64,000 bases of DNA from Bacteroidaceae bacterium. Lineage in GTDB: Bacteria > Bacteroidota > Bacteroidia > Bacteroidales > Bacteroidaceae. The notes beneath the pieces are model-generated. The model saw only the letters and a list, made by a program, of their open reading frames with translations. It was not told the origin of the DNA and searched no databases. Below are positions 8,618 to 17,450 of the stretch, one piece after another. A program made the translations under genes and the position numbers. Positions within the stretch are counted from its first letter, which is position 1. The number at the start of each line of letters is the position of its first letter. The stretch is taken from positions 43,904 to 107,903 of the forward strand of contig JAFNXM010000035.1 of NCBI GenBank assembly GCA_017383485.1. The letters are read 5' to 3'.

Positions 8618-10723
8618 ATGAGCAACGAAGTTAAGAAAAAAGGAGGGTTCAAGATAAATTGGTTCTTCTTCTTTGTCATCGCAATGCTGTCCTTTATGCT
8701 GTTTCAAGACGGCATCGGCAACAAGAGTTTCGAAAAAGAAGTATCGCTGAGCGAATTTAAGCACCTTGTAGCAGACAGTGTAGGTTCTAAAATCGTAGTT
8801 GAAAAGAATAGCGGTGTAGCCCGTATGGTGGTGCGCCCTCAGTACGTGCGCGAAGTCTTCAAGATGACTATCGAGGAGACGGGCAAAGAGCCTATGGTCA
8901 AAACCATGACCAACAAGGAAAGCAAGATTGAAGAACTGGCTCTGAGCACTGGCACAGACTTCACTTATATTGAGGATGTCAACTATCTCAGCTACTTCAT
9001 GTCGATGATTCTGCCCATCCTGCTGTTGGTTGGTTTATGGTACTTCATCTTCCGTCGTGCTGGCGGTGGTGCTGGCGGTGCTGGCGGCGGCGTGTTTAGC
9101 GTCGGCAAGAGTAAGGCTAAATTGTTTGAAAAGGGCAAAGGCACACAGGTGCTGTTCAAGGACGTCGCTGGTCAGGAGGGAGCCAAGCAAGAGGTGCAAG
9201 AAATTGTAGACTTCCTGAAGAATCCTGCAAAATATACCGAACTCGGTGGTAAGATACCCAAGGGGGCACTGCTCGTAGGCCCTCCGGGAACGGGTAAGAC
9301 GTTGCTGGCAAAGGCCGTTGCAGGCGAAGCGAATGTGCCTTTCTTCTCGTTGTCGGGTTCTGACTTTGTCGAAATGTTTGTCGGCGTCGGTGCAAGCCGT
9401 GTACGTGACCTGTTCCGCCAAGCCAAGGAAAAGGCGCCTGCCATTATCTTTATCGACGAAATCGATGCTATCGGACGTGCTCGTGGCAGCAAGAACTCTT
9501 TCAACTCGAACGACGAACGTGAGAATACACTGAACCAACTGCTGACCGAAATGGACGGATTTGGCAGCAATTCGGGTATTATTATATTAGCAGCGACCAA
9601 CCGCGTCGAGATTCTGGACCAAGCCTTGTTGCGCCCAGGTCGCTTCGACAGACAAATTCACCTCGACCTGCCCGAACTCTCCGAGCGTGTCGCTATCTTC
9701 AAGGTACACTTGGCGCCACTGAAACTGGCTGAAGGTCTCGACATCGAATTCCTGGCACGCCAAACGCCTGGTTTCTCGGGTGCAGATATTGCTAACGTGT
9801 GCAACGAAGCAGCCCTTATCGCCGCACGTCACAATAGCAGCCACGTATCTATTCAGGACTTTCTGGATGCCGTAGACCGCACCGTAGGCGGGTTGGAGAA
9901 AAAGACCAAGGTGATGACACGCGACGAAAAGAAGACTATCGCCCTGCACGAAGCTGGTCACGCAGCTATCTCATGGTTGGTAGAATATGGCAACCCCCTT
10001 GTCAAGATCACCATTATCCCACGTGGTCGTGCCCTTGGTGCAGCATGGTATTTGCCCGAAGAACGTGTCAATTCGACCAAGGAGCAAATCCTGGACAACA
10101 TCTGTTCGCTCCTGGGTGGTCGTGCTGCCGAAGAACTGTTTACAGGCAGCATCTCGACAGGCGCACTGAGCGACCTGGAACGTGCGACCAAGGCGGCGTA
10201 TGCTATGGTGGCATTCTATGGTATGTCGGACAATCTGCAAAACATCTCGTACTTTGACAATCAGGAAAACATCTTCACCAAGCCCTATTCCGACGATACT
10301 GCAAAACTCATCGACAAAGAGGTGAAAGCCATCATTGCCACACAATACGAACGTGCCAAGGCATTGCTGAGCGAAAATGCTGAAAAGCACAATTTGCTGG
10401 CCGAAAAGTTGATGGAGCACGAGGTTGTATTTGCAGGTGATGTCGAGGAAATCTTTGGCAAGCGTCCATGGAAGAGCCGTGCAGACGAACTGCTAGAAGA
10501 GCAGAAACAAGAGGAGGAACGCAACCAGACCCTACCATCTGACGATGCCACCCCTACCAGCGCCGATGATGCTTGCCATCTATCCACTACGCCGATACCA
10601 GCCACTGATACCGAGGCACTGCCTCCTCTGCCTGTCTGCGCGGGTAATGATGCAGCAGGTGCCGACCAGTCAGACCCATCAGCAGATACGGCAGAAAGCA
10701 AAAAGTCCGAAGCGTCTGAATAA
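8618..10723 (+). CDS. ftsH: ATP-dependent zinc metalloprotease FtsH
   Basis: 701 residues. Two membrane segments (about 14-30 and 126-146) flank a periplasmic domain. The AAA module has Walker A GPPGTGKT (221-228), Walker B IIFIDEID (276-283) and the second region of homology with the RPGRFD arginine (about 339-344). The zinc site HEAGH is at 444-448. FtsH degrades misfolded membrane proteins and short-lived regulators at the inner membrane. Family members usually end soon after the protease domain; here about 50 acidic, Pro/Ala/Asp-rich residues follow (about 650-701), probably disordered. cdsA begins 47 bp downstream. Confidence 0.96.
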   Translation: MSNEVKKKGGFKINWFFFFVIAMLSFMLFQDGIGNKSFEKEVSLSEFKHLVADSVGSKIVVEKNSGVARMVVRPQYVREVFKMTIEETGKEPMVKTMTNKESKIEELALSTGTDFTYIEDVNYLSYFMSMILPILLLVGLWYFIFRRAGGGAGGAGGGVFSVGKSKAKLFEKGKGTQVLFKDVAGQEGAKQEVQEIVDFLKNPAKYTELGGKIPKGALLVGPPGTGKTLLAKAVAGEANVPFFSLSGSDFVEMFVGVGASRVRDLFRQAKEKAPAIIFIDEIDAIGRARGSKNSFNSNDERENTLNQLLTEMDGFGSNSGIIILAATNRVEILDQALLRPGRFDRQIHLDLPELSERVAIFKVHLAPLKLAEGLDIEFLARQTPGFSGADIANVCNEAALIAARHNSSHVSIQDFLDAVDRTVGGLEKKTKVMTRDEKKTIALHEAGHAAISWLVEYGNPLVKITIIPRGRALGAAWYLPEERVNSTKEQILDNICSLLGGRAAEELFTGSISTGALSDLERATKAAYAMVAFYGMSDNLQNISYFDNQENIFTKPYSDDTAKLIDKEVKAIIATQYERAKALLSENAEKHNLLAEKLMEHEVVFAGDVEEIFGKRPWKSRADELLEEQKQEEERNQTLPSDDATPTSADDACHLSTTPIPATDTEALPPLPVCAGNDAAGADQSDPSADTAESKKSEASE

Positions 10724-10770
10724 ATCACATCCACTTCATTAAAAAAAAACATCCACACACATACTTATCC

Positions 10771-11640
10771 ATGCTACGCAATTTCATCATTCGCACCATC
10801 TCAGGTATATTCTTCGTAGCAGCCCTGGTGGGTTGCATCATCGGTCATCCATTGGCATTTGGTGCCCTATTTGCCCTCATCACGGGTATGGCACTATGGG
10901 AGTTTTCGGGTTTGGTCAATGCTCATGCAGGTGCTGCGGTCAATCGCCTCATCAACACTATTGGCGGCGTATACCTGTTCGTAGCGTTTTATTACTACGC
11001 TTCGGGTTGGGTATCTGGCAGAGCTGATGTCATGGTCTTCGTGCCCGTCTTGGTAGCGCTGGTCTATCTGCCCATCAGCGAACTATTCTTGCAGCACAGC
11101 GACCCGTTGAAAAACTGGGCCTATGCCTTTGCATCGTGGTTGTATATCGCCCTACCCTTCTCCTTGCTGAGTGTCCTGGCCTTCTCATACAATCCCATGA
11201 CTGGCACTGTGGACTATCTGTGGCAAATTCCACTATCCATATTCATTTTCCTATGGGCAAACGATTCGGGTGCATATTGTGTAGGTTGCCTGTTGCACAA
11301 GTATTTCCCTGCCAAACTGTTTGAACGTGTATCACCCAAGAAGACATGGGTCGGCAGCATCGGTGGTGCTTTGTGCTGCTTAGCAGTAGCGGCAGTATTG
11401 CATCATTTCTTCCAGACAGTCCTGCCTCTGGCCCTATGGCATTGGATGGGTTTTGGCGCCGTAGTTTGCGTCTTTGGCACCTTTGGTGACCTGGTCGAAA
11501 GTCTGTTCAAGCGCCAATTGGACGTCAAGGACAGCGGTCGTATGCTCCCTGGACATGGTGGCGTGTTGGACCGATTCGATTCGGCACTGCTTGCTATTCC
11601 TGCCACAGTGATATATTTTTATACCATCAATATGTTTTAA
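10771..11640 (+). CDS. cdsA: Phosphatidate cytidylyltransferase CdsA
   Basis: 289 residues with about eight membrane segments. The C-terminal CDP-alcohol signature is visible: SPKKTWVGSIGG (about 189-200), then FGDLVESLFKRQLDVKDSG and LPGHGGVLDRFDS. CdsA makes CDP-diacylglycerol from phosphatidic acid and CTP, the branch point for phosphatidylethanolamine and anionic lipids, in the inner membrane. It is last in the rsfS-ftsH-cdsA unit, followed by a strong terminator. Confidence 0.94.
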   Translation: MLRNFIIRTISGIFFVAALVGCIIGHPLAFGALFALITGMALWEFSGLVNAHAGAAVNRLINTIGGVYLFVAFYYYASGWVSGRADVMVFVPVLVALVYLPISELFLQHSDPLKNWAYAFASWLYIALPFSLLSVLAFSYNPMTGTVDYLWQIPLSIFIFLWANDSGAYCVGCLLHKYFPAKLFERVSPKKTWVGSIGGALCCLAVAAVLHHFFQTVLPLALWHWMGFGAVVCVFGTFGDLVESLFKRQLDVKDSGRMLPGHGGVLDRFDSALLAIPATVIYFYTINMF

Positions 11641-11664
11641 GAGGAAAATATCTCATAAAATTTT

Positions 11665-11700
11665 AAATCTCACACTCTAAGTTTGCAGAGTGTGAGATTT
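11665..11700 (+). terminator. Terminator of the rsfS-ftsH-cdsA unit
   Basis: A perfect 14-bp stem (arms 11665-11678 and 11687-11700, AAATCTCACACTCT) with an 8-nt loop, running into TTTTTT, 24 bp after the cdsA stop. Confidence 0.88.
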
Positions 11701-11852
11701 TTTAGTCTCAAACAAGTATGTAGGCAGCACTCATTTCAAGTTCATTGTAGCCAAGGACATTCTTTTGACAGAAAAGCACAGGTACTTTATCCCTTTATAC
11801 AGACACAAATTAAGTATAGGAAATCTCAAAAGCATATAATATTAATGTTGCT

Positions 11853-11934
11853 CAAAAAAAGGTAAGACCTTGTAAAAATTTCGCGACGCCTCGTTAAAAT
11901 TATCCCAGGCTTTTTTTCAACAAAGTCTAGGCTT
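11853..11934 (-). repeat. Dispersed GACGTCGCG repeat, copy B (inverted)
   Basis: The core complement is at 11875-11895 (AAATTTCGCGACGCCTCGTT). Read on the minus strand, the left flank AAAAAAAGCCTGGGATAATT is the same as in copy A, 8.4 kb away. It sits between the convergent cdsA and TonB-receptor genes. The remainder of 11641-12104 holds two terminators and one extra hairpin and no gene. Confidence 0.8.
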
Positions 11935-12025
11935 ATTTCTCGTACGAATATTTAGGATATTTTATCCATCAGCACACACGTTTAGGGTAAGTAATTTATC
12001 AAGTAGGGGATACCAAATAAAAAAT

Positions 12026-12057
12026 AGTCTCACACTAAATCACGCTTGTGTGAGACT
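12026..12057. terminator. Hairpin with a perfect 10-bp stem
   Basis: The arms AGTCTCACAC (12026-12035) and GTGTGAGACT (12048-12057) are perfect complements with a 12-nt loop. The stem resembles the cdsA terminator stem (ATCTCACACTCT). It may be a second, bidirectional terminator between convergent genes. Confidence 0.5.
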
Positions 12058-12061
12058 GCAA

Positions 12062-12096
12062 AAAAAGACGCCACTTTGTTAGGGTGACGTCTTTTT
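12062..12096 (-). terminator. Terminator of the TonB-receptor-like gene
   Basis: The arms 12062-12074 and 12084-12096 (AAAAAGACGCCAC against GTGACGTCTTTTT) pair with one mismatch around a 9-nt loop. A T-run follows on either strand. It is 8 bp from the stop of the minus-strand gene. Confidence 0.8.
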
Positions 12097-12104
12097 ACAT
12101 CTTC

Positions 12105-15100
12105 TTATCTCGTGTAAATCGTTGGCGCTTGATACAGCGCACCTCTGGGCATTCCACCTACTGGGGGATGACCTGCTGGCATCTGACCACGTCCCATACC
12201 ACCGGGCATCTGGCCTGGCCCTTGCTGTTGGTCACCCTTGCTATTGCCACCCTTGCCACCGCTGAAGATGTTGAGCTTGTAGACGAAGTGAATCATGAAG
12301 TAGGAGTTGATGGCATTGGTCCACGAGTCCGAACGTTGCATGGCGTTGATGACGCGCGATACGTTACTCTGCTGGCGCAGGATGTCGTAGGCTTGTAGCA
12401 TGACGACTGCCGAGCGATTTTTGAGGAAGGCGTAAGAGATTTGGGCATTCCATAGGAGTTCGTTGGTATTCATCGCTTGGTCGGCATATCCGCGACGCGA
12501 GTTCATACGGATGTCTGTCGATAGCGATAGACCGAAGTCGAAGTTGAAGTTGGCATTGGCACCGTAAGCGAAGTTCCACGTATCCATATTATTATAGGTC
12601 TGGAGCGTGGACTGCGAGTGCTGGTAGTTGAGTGTACCGAGCAGGCCAACGTCAAACCACGATGTGCGATATGAGGCGTTGAGGTTTTCACCCACACCGA
12701 TGGTGCGTGTGATACTCTTGGCATTGGTGCTTGCTGCATTGGCAAAGAGGCGGTCATAGTCGGCTGGTGTAGGTTGCTGTGGCAATGATATAGCATCAGT
12801 CGAACTGACGTAGCCCACCGAGTTGGCGTAGCTGACGTTGGTGTTGGTCGAGATGTTGAAGAGTTTTTTCTCGCCCAAACCTGTATTGAACATGAAGTTA
12901 CCACGAGCGTTCCAGTTACCATTGATATTCTCGGGGCGTGTATAGCGCACACCGGTGCTTTCGTCATAGACCATCAGGTTGGAGATGCTATTTTGGGTCT
13001 GAGTCATATCCACGCCTGCCACGATACCTTGCTGGCGCTCGGGATTGTAACCGTGATAGAAGACGCGCAGGTTGTTGTTCCACGATGGTTTCAGCCCCGC
13101 ATTACCCATTGAGATGTTCAGAGGGTCGCTGTCGTCGACGACGCCGAGGAGGTTGGTCATCGAGGGTTGTGAAGATGAACCACGGTAGCGGATGTCAAGG
13201 TTGGTCGTCTTGGAGAATTTGTAGCGGAAGCGCAACTGTGGTGCTACGTTGAAGACGGTACGTACGATAGTGGTGTCGATTTGCGCAGGGCGATTGTACT
13301 GCATTTTGGTGCGCTCGGGGTTGAAGTCTACGCCTGCATTGGCGGTGATGGTAGGCGACGAGTAGCGCACACCGATGTTGGCAGTATGGTTGTAGTAGCG
13401 ATAGGTTGCATATTGGCTGTTGTACAAGTCGTGTGCCCACATGGTCGAATCTGCCATGGTAGGCAGCATACCGATGATGGCGCTCTGGTGTATCATTGTA
13501 TCGAGCACAGCTTGTTCGAGCAAGTCACGTGTACGGTCGCTGTTGTTGTAGCGGAATGAATAGGTGTAGTTGGCTTCTGCAAAGAGGTTTTTCACGATAG
13601 GTTCGGTATAACCTACGCGGATATTATAGTCGTAACTTTGTGAAGGCGAGATGCTGCGTTGTGCCTGGAATTGCGACTTTCCAGCACTGTTCTGACCATA
13701 TTGGATATCTGATACAGAGTAGGAGTTGTTCTCGCTTTGGCTATAGTTACCACGTGCACGCAGACTGACGTTGCGACCCTTTGAACCAATGCGGCGTACG
13801 ATGTTCAGGTTCAAACCGACGTTGTGTGAAGCATTGTTGCCCATATTGTCACGCAGGTTTTTGTTGACCAGGATACCTGCCAACTCGGGATTGATTGTAG
13901 GGGCAAAGATGCTGTCCAACGGATTTTCTATTCCCTCGATAGCATAGGGGTCGTCGTTGAAAGTCGCCGTACGTGAAGTGCTGAAGTTTCTGCCCGAAGA
14001 GTACGAATAACTGGGTCGCAACGTCACTGTGGTCATCGTGTCGGGCAACCAGCGCAGACGTGCATTGACGTTGACACGTGTAGACGAGTTGTCGCTCTTG
14101 CTGTAGGAGTTAGAGAACGAAGCGCCGCGGTTTGAATTGAGGAAGGTCTCGGTGGCCGAGGTACGAATCAAGTCAGTCGATGTATGGACATAGCGCACGC
14201 TACCATTCAGTTCGACACGGCCTGCTTCTTTCTTAGCCTTGCTGTTTTCCCACGTCGCATTGAGACCCGCATTCTTAGTAGCAGTCAACCCCTGACCACC
14301 ACCGCCAAATCCCATCGGACCACCAAAGCCACGGTCGCCGACATTATTCAAAGCGCCGTATGCTGTGATGCTGGAGCGGTCGGTGAAACGGGTTGCAAAG
14401 ACTTTGGCAGAGTAGCGATTTTCAGTACCATACGCCAAGTCCAGGTTGGTCACCCATGACTCATTCAGTTGGCGCTTGGTAATGATATCGAGCACGGGCA
14501 TTTCTTCGCCATCGTCTATACCTGTCATCTCGGAGTAGTCGCTTTGCTTCTCATACGCCTTGATTCGATTGACCATGTCTACGGGCAAGTTCTTCATCGC
14601 CACGTCTTTGTCGCCCTTGAAAAAGTCTTTACCATTGACCAAGAGTTCCTTGACCTCCTTGCCATTCCAAGTGATTTTGCCATCCTCCGATACTTCAACA
14701 CCAGGGAATTGCTTGACCAGTGCTTCGAGCGAGGAACCCTCTGGTGTGCGGTAGGCGCTGGCATTGAACACGGTGGTATCTTCTTTTTGCTCTACGCGAG
14801 CAGCTGTACCGGTCACTACGGCAGTTTTCAGTGCATTATCGGTAGAGGTCATTGACACTATGCCCATATCAAGCAGAGTGCTGTCAGTGGCAAAAGCGAC
14901 ACTCTTGACCGAGGGTTGATAACCGATGTAACTGACCTTGAGCAAATACTCGCCCACAGCAGGTACATTCAACTTGAAACGCCCCACCGAGTCTGTCGTA
15001 GTACCACGTACCACGGTGCTGTCTGGCTTCAACAATACTGCCGAAGCGAACTCGATAGGACTGTCCGTCTTGGAATTTCTCACTACACCCGTCAACTGGA

Positions 15101-15173
15101 TTTGTGCCATCAACGAGATGCCACACATCATCAGAGAGAGGAGGGTCAGGATACGATGTTTTTTGATATTCAT
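12105..15173 (-). CDS. TonB-dependent receptor-like outer-membrane beta-barrel protein
   Basis: 1022 residues from the chosen start. A signal peptide ends at SLMAQ, followed by a carboxypeptidase-regulatory-like domain (QIQLTGVVRNSKTDSPIEFA) and a plug-like region (SSLEALVKQFPGVEVSEDGK, LLVNGKDFFKGD). The rest is a long barrel typical of Bacteroidota OMP_b-brl_3 proteins. It ends in an unusual Gly/Met/Pro/Gln-rich tail (QGPGQMPGGMGRGQMP). An upstream Met at 15206 is in frame, but the promoter at 15212-15219 would start transcription at about that point, so MNIKKHR at 15173 is preferred. No SusD-like partner or polysaccharide locus is adjacent; the ligand is unknown. Confidence 0.85.
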   Translation of the reverse strand: MNIKKHRILTLLSLMMCGISLMAQIQLTGVVRNSKTDSPIEFASAVLLKPDSTVVRGTTTDSVGRFKLNVPAVGEYLLKVSYIGYQPSVKSVAFATDSTLLDMGIVSMTSTDNALKTAVVTGTAARVEQKEDTTVFNASAYRTPEGSSLEALVKQFPGVEVSEDGKITWNGKEVKELLVNGKDFFKGDKDVAMKNLPVDMVNRIKAYEKQSDYSEMTGIDDGEEMPVLDIITKRQLNESWVTNLDLAYGTENRYSAKVFATRFTDRSSITAYGALNNVGDRGFGGPMGFGGGGQGLTATKNAGLNATWENSKAKKEAGRVELNGSVRYVHTSTDLIRTSATETFLNSNRGASFSNSYSKSDNSSTRVNVNARLRWLPDTMTTVTLRPSYSYSSGRNFSTSRTATFNDDPYAIEGIENPLDSIFAPTINPELAGILVNKNLRDNMGNNASHNVGLNLNIVRRIGSKGRNVSLRARGNYSQSENNSYSVSDIQYGQNSAGKSQFQAQRSISPSQSYDYNIRVGYTEPIVKNLFAEANYTYSFRYNNSDRTRDLLEQAVLDTMIHQSAIIGMLPTMADSTMWAHDLYNSQYATYRYYNHTANIGVRYSSPTITANAGVDFNPERTKMQYNRPAQIDTTIVRTVFNVAPQLRFRYKFSKTTNLDIRYRGSSSQPSMTNLLGVVDDSDPLNISMGNAGLKPSWNNNLRVFYHGYNPERQQGIVAGVDMTQTQNSISNLMVYDESTGVRYTRPENINGNWNARGNFMFNTGLGEKKLFNISTNTNVSYANSVGYVSSTDAISLPQQPTPADYDRLFANAASTNAKSITRTIGVGENLNASYRTSWFDVGLLGTLNYQHSQSTLQTYNNMDTWNFAYGANANFNFDFGLSLSTDIRMNSRRGYADQAMNTNELLWNAQISYAFLKNRSAVVMLQAYDILRQQSNVSRVINAMQRSDSWTNAINSYFMIHFVYKLNIFSGGKGGNSKGDQQQGPGQMPGGMGRGQMPAGHPPVGGMPRGALYQAPTIYTR

Positions 15174-15211
15174 AGAGTTATAATGTTTGTTTGCACATTT
15201 TTTCACGAGTG

Positions 15212-15219
15212 CAAATATA
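15212..15219 (-). promoter_or_regulatory. Promoter -7 element of the TonB-receptor-like gene
   Basis: The complement reads TATATTTG (TAnnTTTG). Transcription would start near 15206, giving about 30 nt of leader before the ATG at 15173. This placement decides the start codon. Confidence 0.6.
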
Positions 15220-15327
15220 CACAGAATATAGCAATTCGATACTTATATATAATTTAAAAAAAATTAAAACTATACAAAGTCTGCAATTTTATCCACATTA
15301 TTACATACAATAAACATAAAAAATGAT

Positions 15328-15335
15328 TAGTTTTG
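15328..15335 (+). promoter_or_regulatory. Promoter -7 element of the ATPase-DUF4435 unit
   Basis: TAGTTTTG matches TAnnTTTG 29 bp before the ATPase ATG. No clear TTTG was found at -33. A single TTATCCACA (DnaA-box-like) lies upstream at 15289-15297. Confidence 0.5.
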
Positions 15336-15363
15336 CGGTAATATCTATAAAAATGTGCGACGT

Positions 15364-16191
15364 ATGATGAAAATCGCCAATAAAATCAAACGTATCGAAA
15401 TCTCCAGTCTATGGAGCGGACATAAACATATAGTATGGGAACTGAGACCCGATGTGAATGTGCTGAGTGGTAAGAATGGGGAAGGCAAATCGACCATCCT
15501 GAATCGTATCGTGCAACAATTGCATGATATCCCGTCGTCAGGCGAAATCATTGGCAAAGGCAGACTTGGGGTGAAGATAGACTTCGATCCCTCGGATGCT
15601 ACGGGCATACATTATGATATCATCCGCAGTTTCGACCGACAATTGCTCAAGGGAGACCATGTTTTTGAAACAGGAGGTGGAGCCGTAAGCACCGAGTTGG
15701 ATTGGCAACTCTATTTGGTGCAACGTCGTTATCTGGACTATCAAGTCAATGTGGGCAATCGTATGATACAACTTCTCACAAGCGGAGACCCAGAGGCTCG
15801 CGACAAAGCGACCGAGGCGGCAAATCTGAAAACTCGATTTCTGGACCTCGTGGACGAACTATTCAGCGAAACGGGTAAGCATATAGACCGTACAAGCAAC
15901 GAACTTTCGTTTATACAATACGGAGAAACACTATCGCCCTACAAACTATCAAGCGGCGAAAAGCAAATGTTGCTCATCCTACTGACCGTACTGACTGAAG
16001 ACGAACAGCCCTACGTCCTCTTCATGGACGAACCTGAAGCAAGCCTACACTTCGAATGGCAAAAACGCCTTATCACAATGGTACGCGAACTCAACCCCAA
16101 TGCACAAGTCATCCTGACCACACACTCACCAGCCCTTATTATGGATGGATGGGAAGATGCAGTAACAGAAGTCAGCGAAATCACTTTTTAG
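15364..16191 (+). CDS. AAA ATPase of the ABC/SMC type, AriA-like partner of a DUF4435 protein
   Basis: 275 residues from the ATG at 15364; a GTG three codons upstream is less likely. It has Walker A GKNGEGKST (36-44), a signature-like LSSGEKQML (about residue 200), Walker B YVLFMDEPEASLH and the switch histidine in TTHSPALI. This is the compact ABC-type ATPase fold of AAA_21/AAA_15 proteins. The next gene is a DUF4435/Toprim protein. In PARIS phage defence, AriA (ATPase) senses phage anti-restriction proteins and releases AriB (DUF4435 nuclease). The pairing and gene order match, but this ATPase is short and the pair may be a PARIS relative with another job. Confidence 0.75.
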   Translation: MMKIANKIKRIEISSLWSGHKHIVWELRPDVNVLSGKNGEGKSTILNRIVQQLHDIPSSGEIIGKGRLGVKIDFDPSDATGIHYDIIRSFDRQLLKGDHVFETGGGAVSTELDWQLYLVQRRYLDYQVNVGNRMIQLLTSGDPEARDKATEAANLKTRFLDLVDELFSETGKHIDRTSNELSFIQYGETLSPYKLSSGEKQMLLILLTVLTEDEQPYVLFMDEPEASLHFEWQKRLITMVRELNPNAQVILTTHSPALIMDGWEDAVTEVSEITF

Positions 16192-16273
16192 GAAGTCTGG
16201 GACAAGGGGGCAATGGGACAATTCAAATTTTGCCTAATACTCACAACTCATTCACCATTCTCCTCCCCCTTCA

Positions 16274-16332
16274 ACCCTATCAACTCGTCAACCAAAAACT
16301 CGTTTACTCGTCAACTTGTTAACTCGTCAACT
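16274..16332. repeat. Simple ACTCGTCAAC repeat between the ATPase and DUF4435 genes
   Basis: Five or six units of ACTCGTCAAC / ACTCGTTTAC / ACTTGTTAAC fill the 147-bp gap between the two genes. The frame continues through the tract into DUF4435 (Ser/Thr/Asn-rich residues), but the true start is at 16339. It is the same simple-repeat family as 90-192. Confidence 0.7.
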
Positions 16333-16338
16333 AAAAAA

Positions 16339-17370
16339 ATGGCCAAACGTCTCACACAACACCTTGATTCCTCTTACCTTCAAGCGCTCAACCGTTTGAA
16401 TGGGAAGGACGCACGCCAAAAGATAGTGGTGTATGTGGAGAGTTTCGACGACGTCCTGTTTTGGCGCACCCTATTACATCCACTCGAGACCGAACGCTAT
16501 TATTTCGAAGTGATGTTGCCCTCACGTACCACGCTTTGCAAGGGCAAAAAAGTCGCCCTGGCAAATCGCCTTGGTCCGTATATGATAGCCTGTGTTGATG
16601 CCGACTATGACTATGTGATGCAGGGCGCTACCGAGACATCCAAAGTGGTATGTACTTCGCCCTATGTATTTCACACCTACGCCTATGCCATAGAAAGTTT
16701 CCAGTGCTACGCACCAGCTCTGAATCATGTTTGCGTGATGGCGACACTCAATGACCGCCGCCTGTTTGACTTTGAAACCTTCCTGACACAATATTCCGAA
16801 ATCATTTGGCCACTGTTCGTATGGAACGTTTGGGCCTACCGACATGGAGTCCACACACAATTTTCGATGCTACACTTGCACCATGTCGTAGCATTGGACG
16901 GTCTGGACTTCTATCATCCCGAGCGTACCCTAGATGCCCTGCGCCGACGTGTCAATGGCAAGATAGCACGCCTGCAATCACAATTCCCACAGGGCAAATC
17001 GTCGTACAAACCATTACTGGAAGAGCTGTTACGTCTGGGTCTCACACCACAGACCACCTACTTGTATATGCGTGGACATGACCTTTGGGACGGCGTAGTG
17101 GGACCGATGCTCACAACCATCTGCGATGCCCTAAGACGTGAACGTGAAAAGGAGATACACCAACTTGCCGAACATCAGGTACAGATGCAAAACGAACTTG
17201 CAGCCTATCAGCACGCAACATCCAATGTTGAGGAGATGGCACGCAAATACTCCGCCTACACAGACGCCCCACTCTACCGAAAAGTTCAAGAAAATATCCG
17301 ACTATTCCTCGACAAAAACTTCCCACAAAAAGCCAATTCTGACGTCGAAGAAAAATGTGAGAAATTTTGA
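16339..17370 (+). CDS. DUF4435 (Toprim-like) protein, AriB-like
   Basis: 343 residues from MAKRLTQHLD. An in-frame extension to 16213 translates the ACTCGTC repeat and was discarded. The Toprim-like acidic residues are Glu34 (VVYVESFDDVLFW) and Asp87/Asp89 (IACVDADYDYV), as in the DUF4435 family. A conserved helical C-terminus follows (ATSNVEEMARKYSAYTD). In PARIS, the DUF4435 protein AriB is the toxic nuclease released by its ATPase; in this window the ATPase gene is directly upstream. Nuclease activity and a defence role are inferred. Confidence 0.78.
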   Translation: MAKRLTQHLDSSYLQALNRLNGKDARQKIVVYVESFDDVLFWRTLLHPLETERYYFEVMLPSRTTLCKGKKVALANRLGPYMIACVDADYDYVMQGATETSKVVCTSPYVFHTYAYAIESFQCYAPALNHVCVMATLNDRRLFDFETFLTQYSEIIWPLFVWNVWAYRHGVHTQFSMLHLHHVVALDGLDFYHPERTLDALRRRVNGKIARLQSQFPQGKSSYKPLLEELLRLGLTPQTTYLYMRGHDLWDGVVGPMLTTICDALRREREKEIHQLAEHQVQMQNELAAYQHATSNVEEMARKYSAYTDAPLYRKVQENIRLFLDKNFPQKANSDVEEKCEKF

Positions 17371-17450
17371 CAGGCCTCTCCTACAAACCAGGATGACAAT
17401 ACAAGGTTTGATTTTAGCAAAAAAGAAAAAGTCAAGGGGTTTGTTTGAAA

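Noticed and set aside
15289-15297. DnaA box TTATCCACA
   Set aside because: A single match far from dnaA is expected by chance in A/T-rich intergenic DNA.
16213-16338. N-terminal extension of the DUF4435 protein
   Set aside because: It translates the ACTCGTC simple repeat; MAKRLTQHLD at 16339 matches the family start better.
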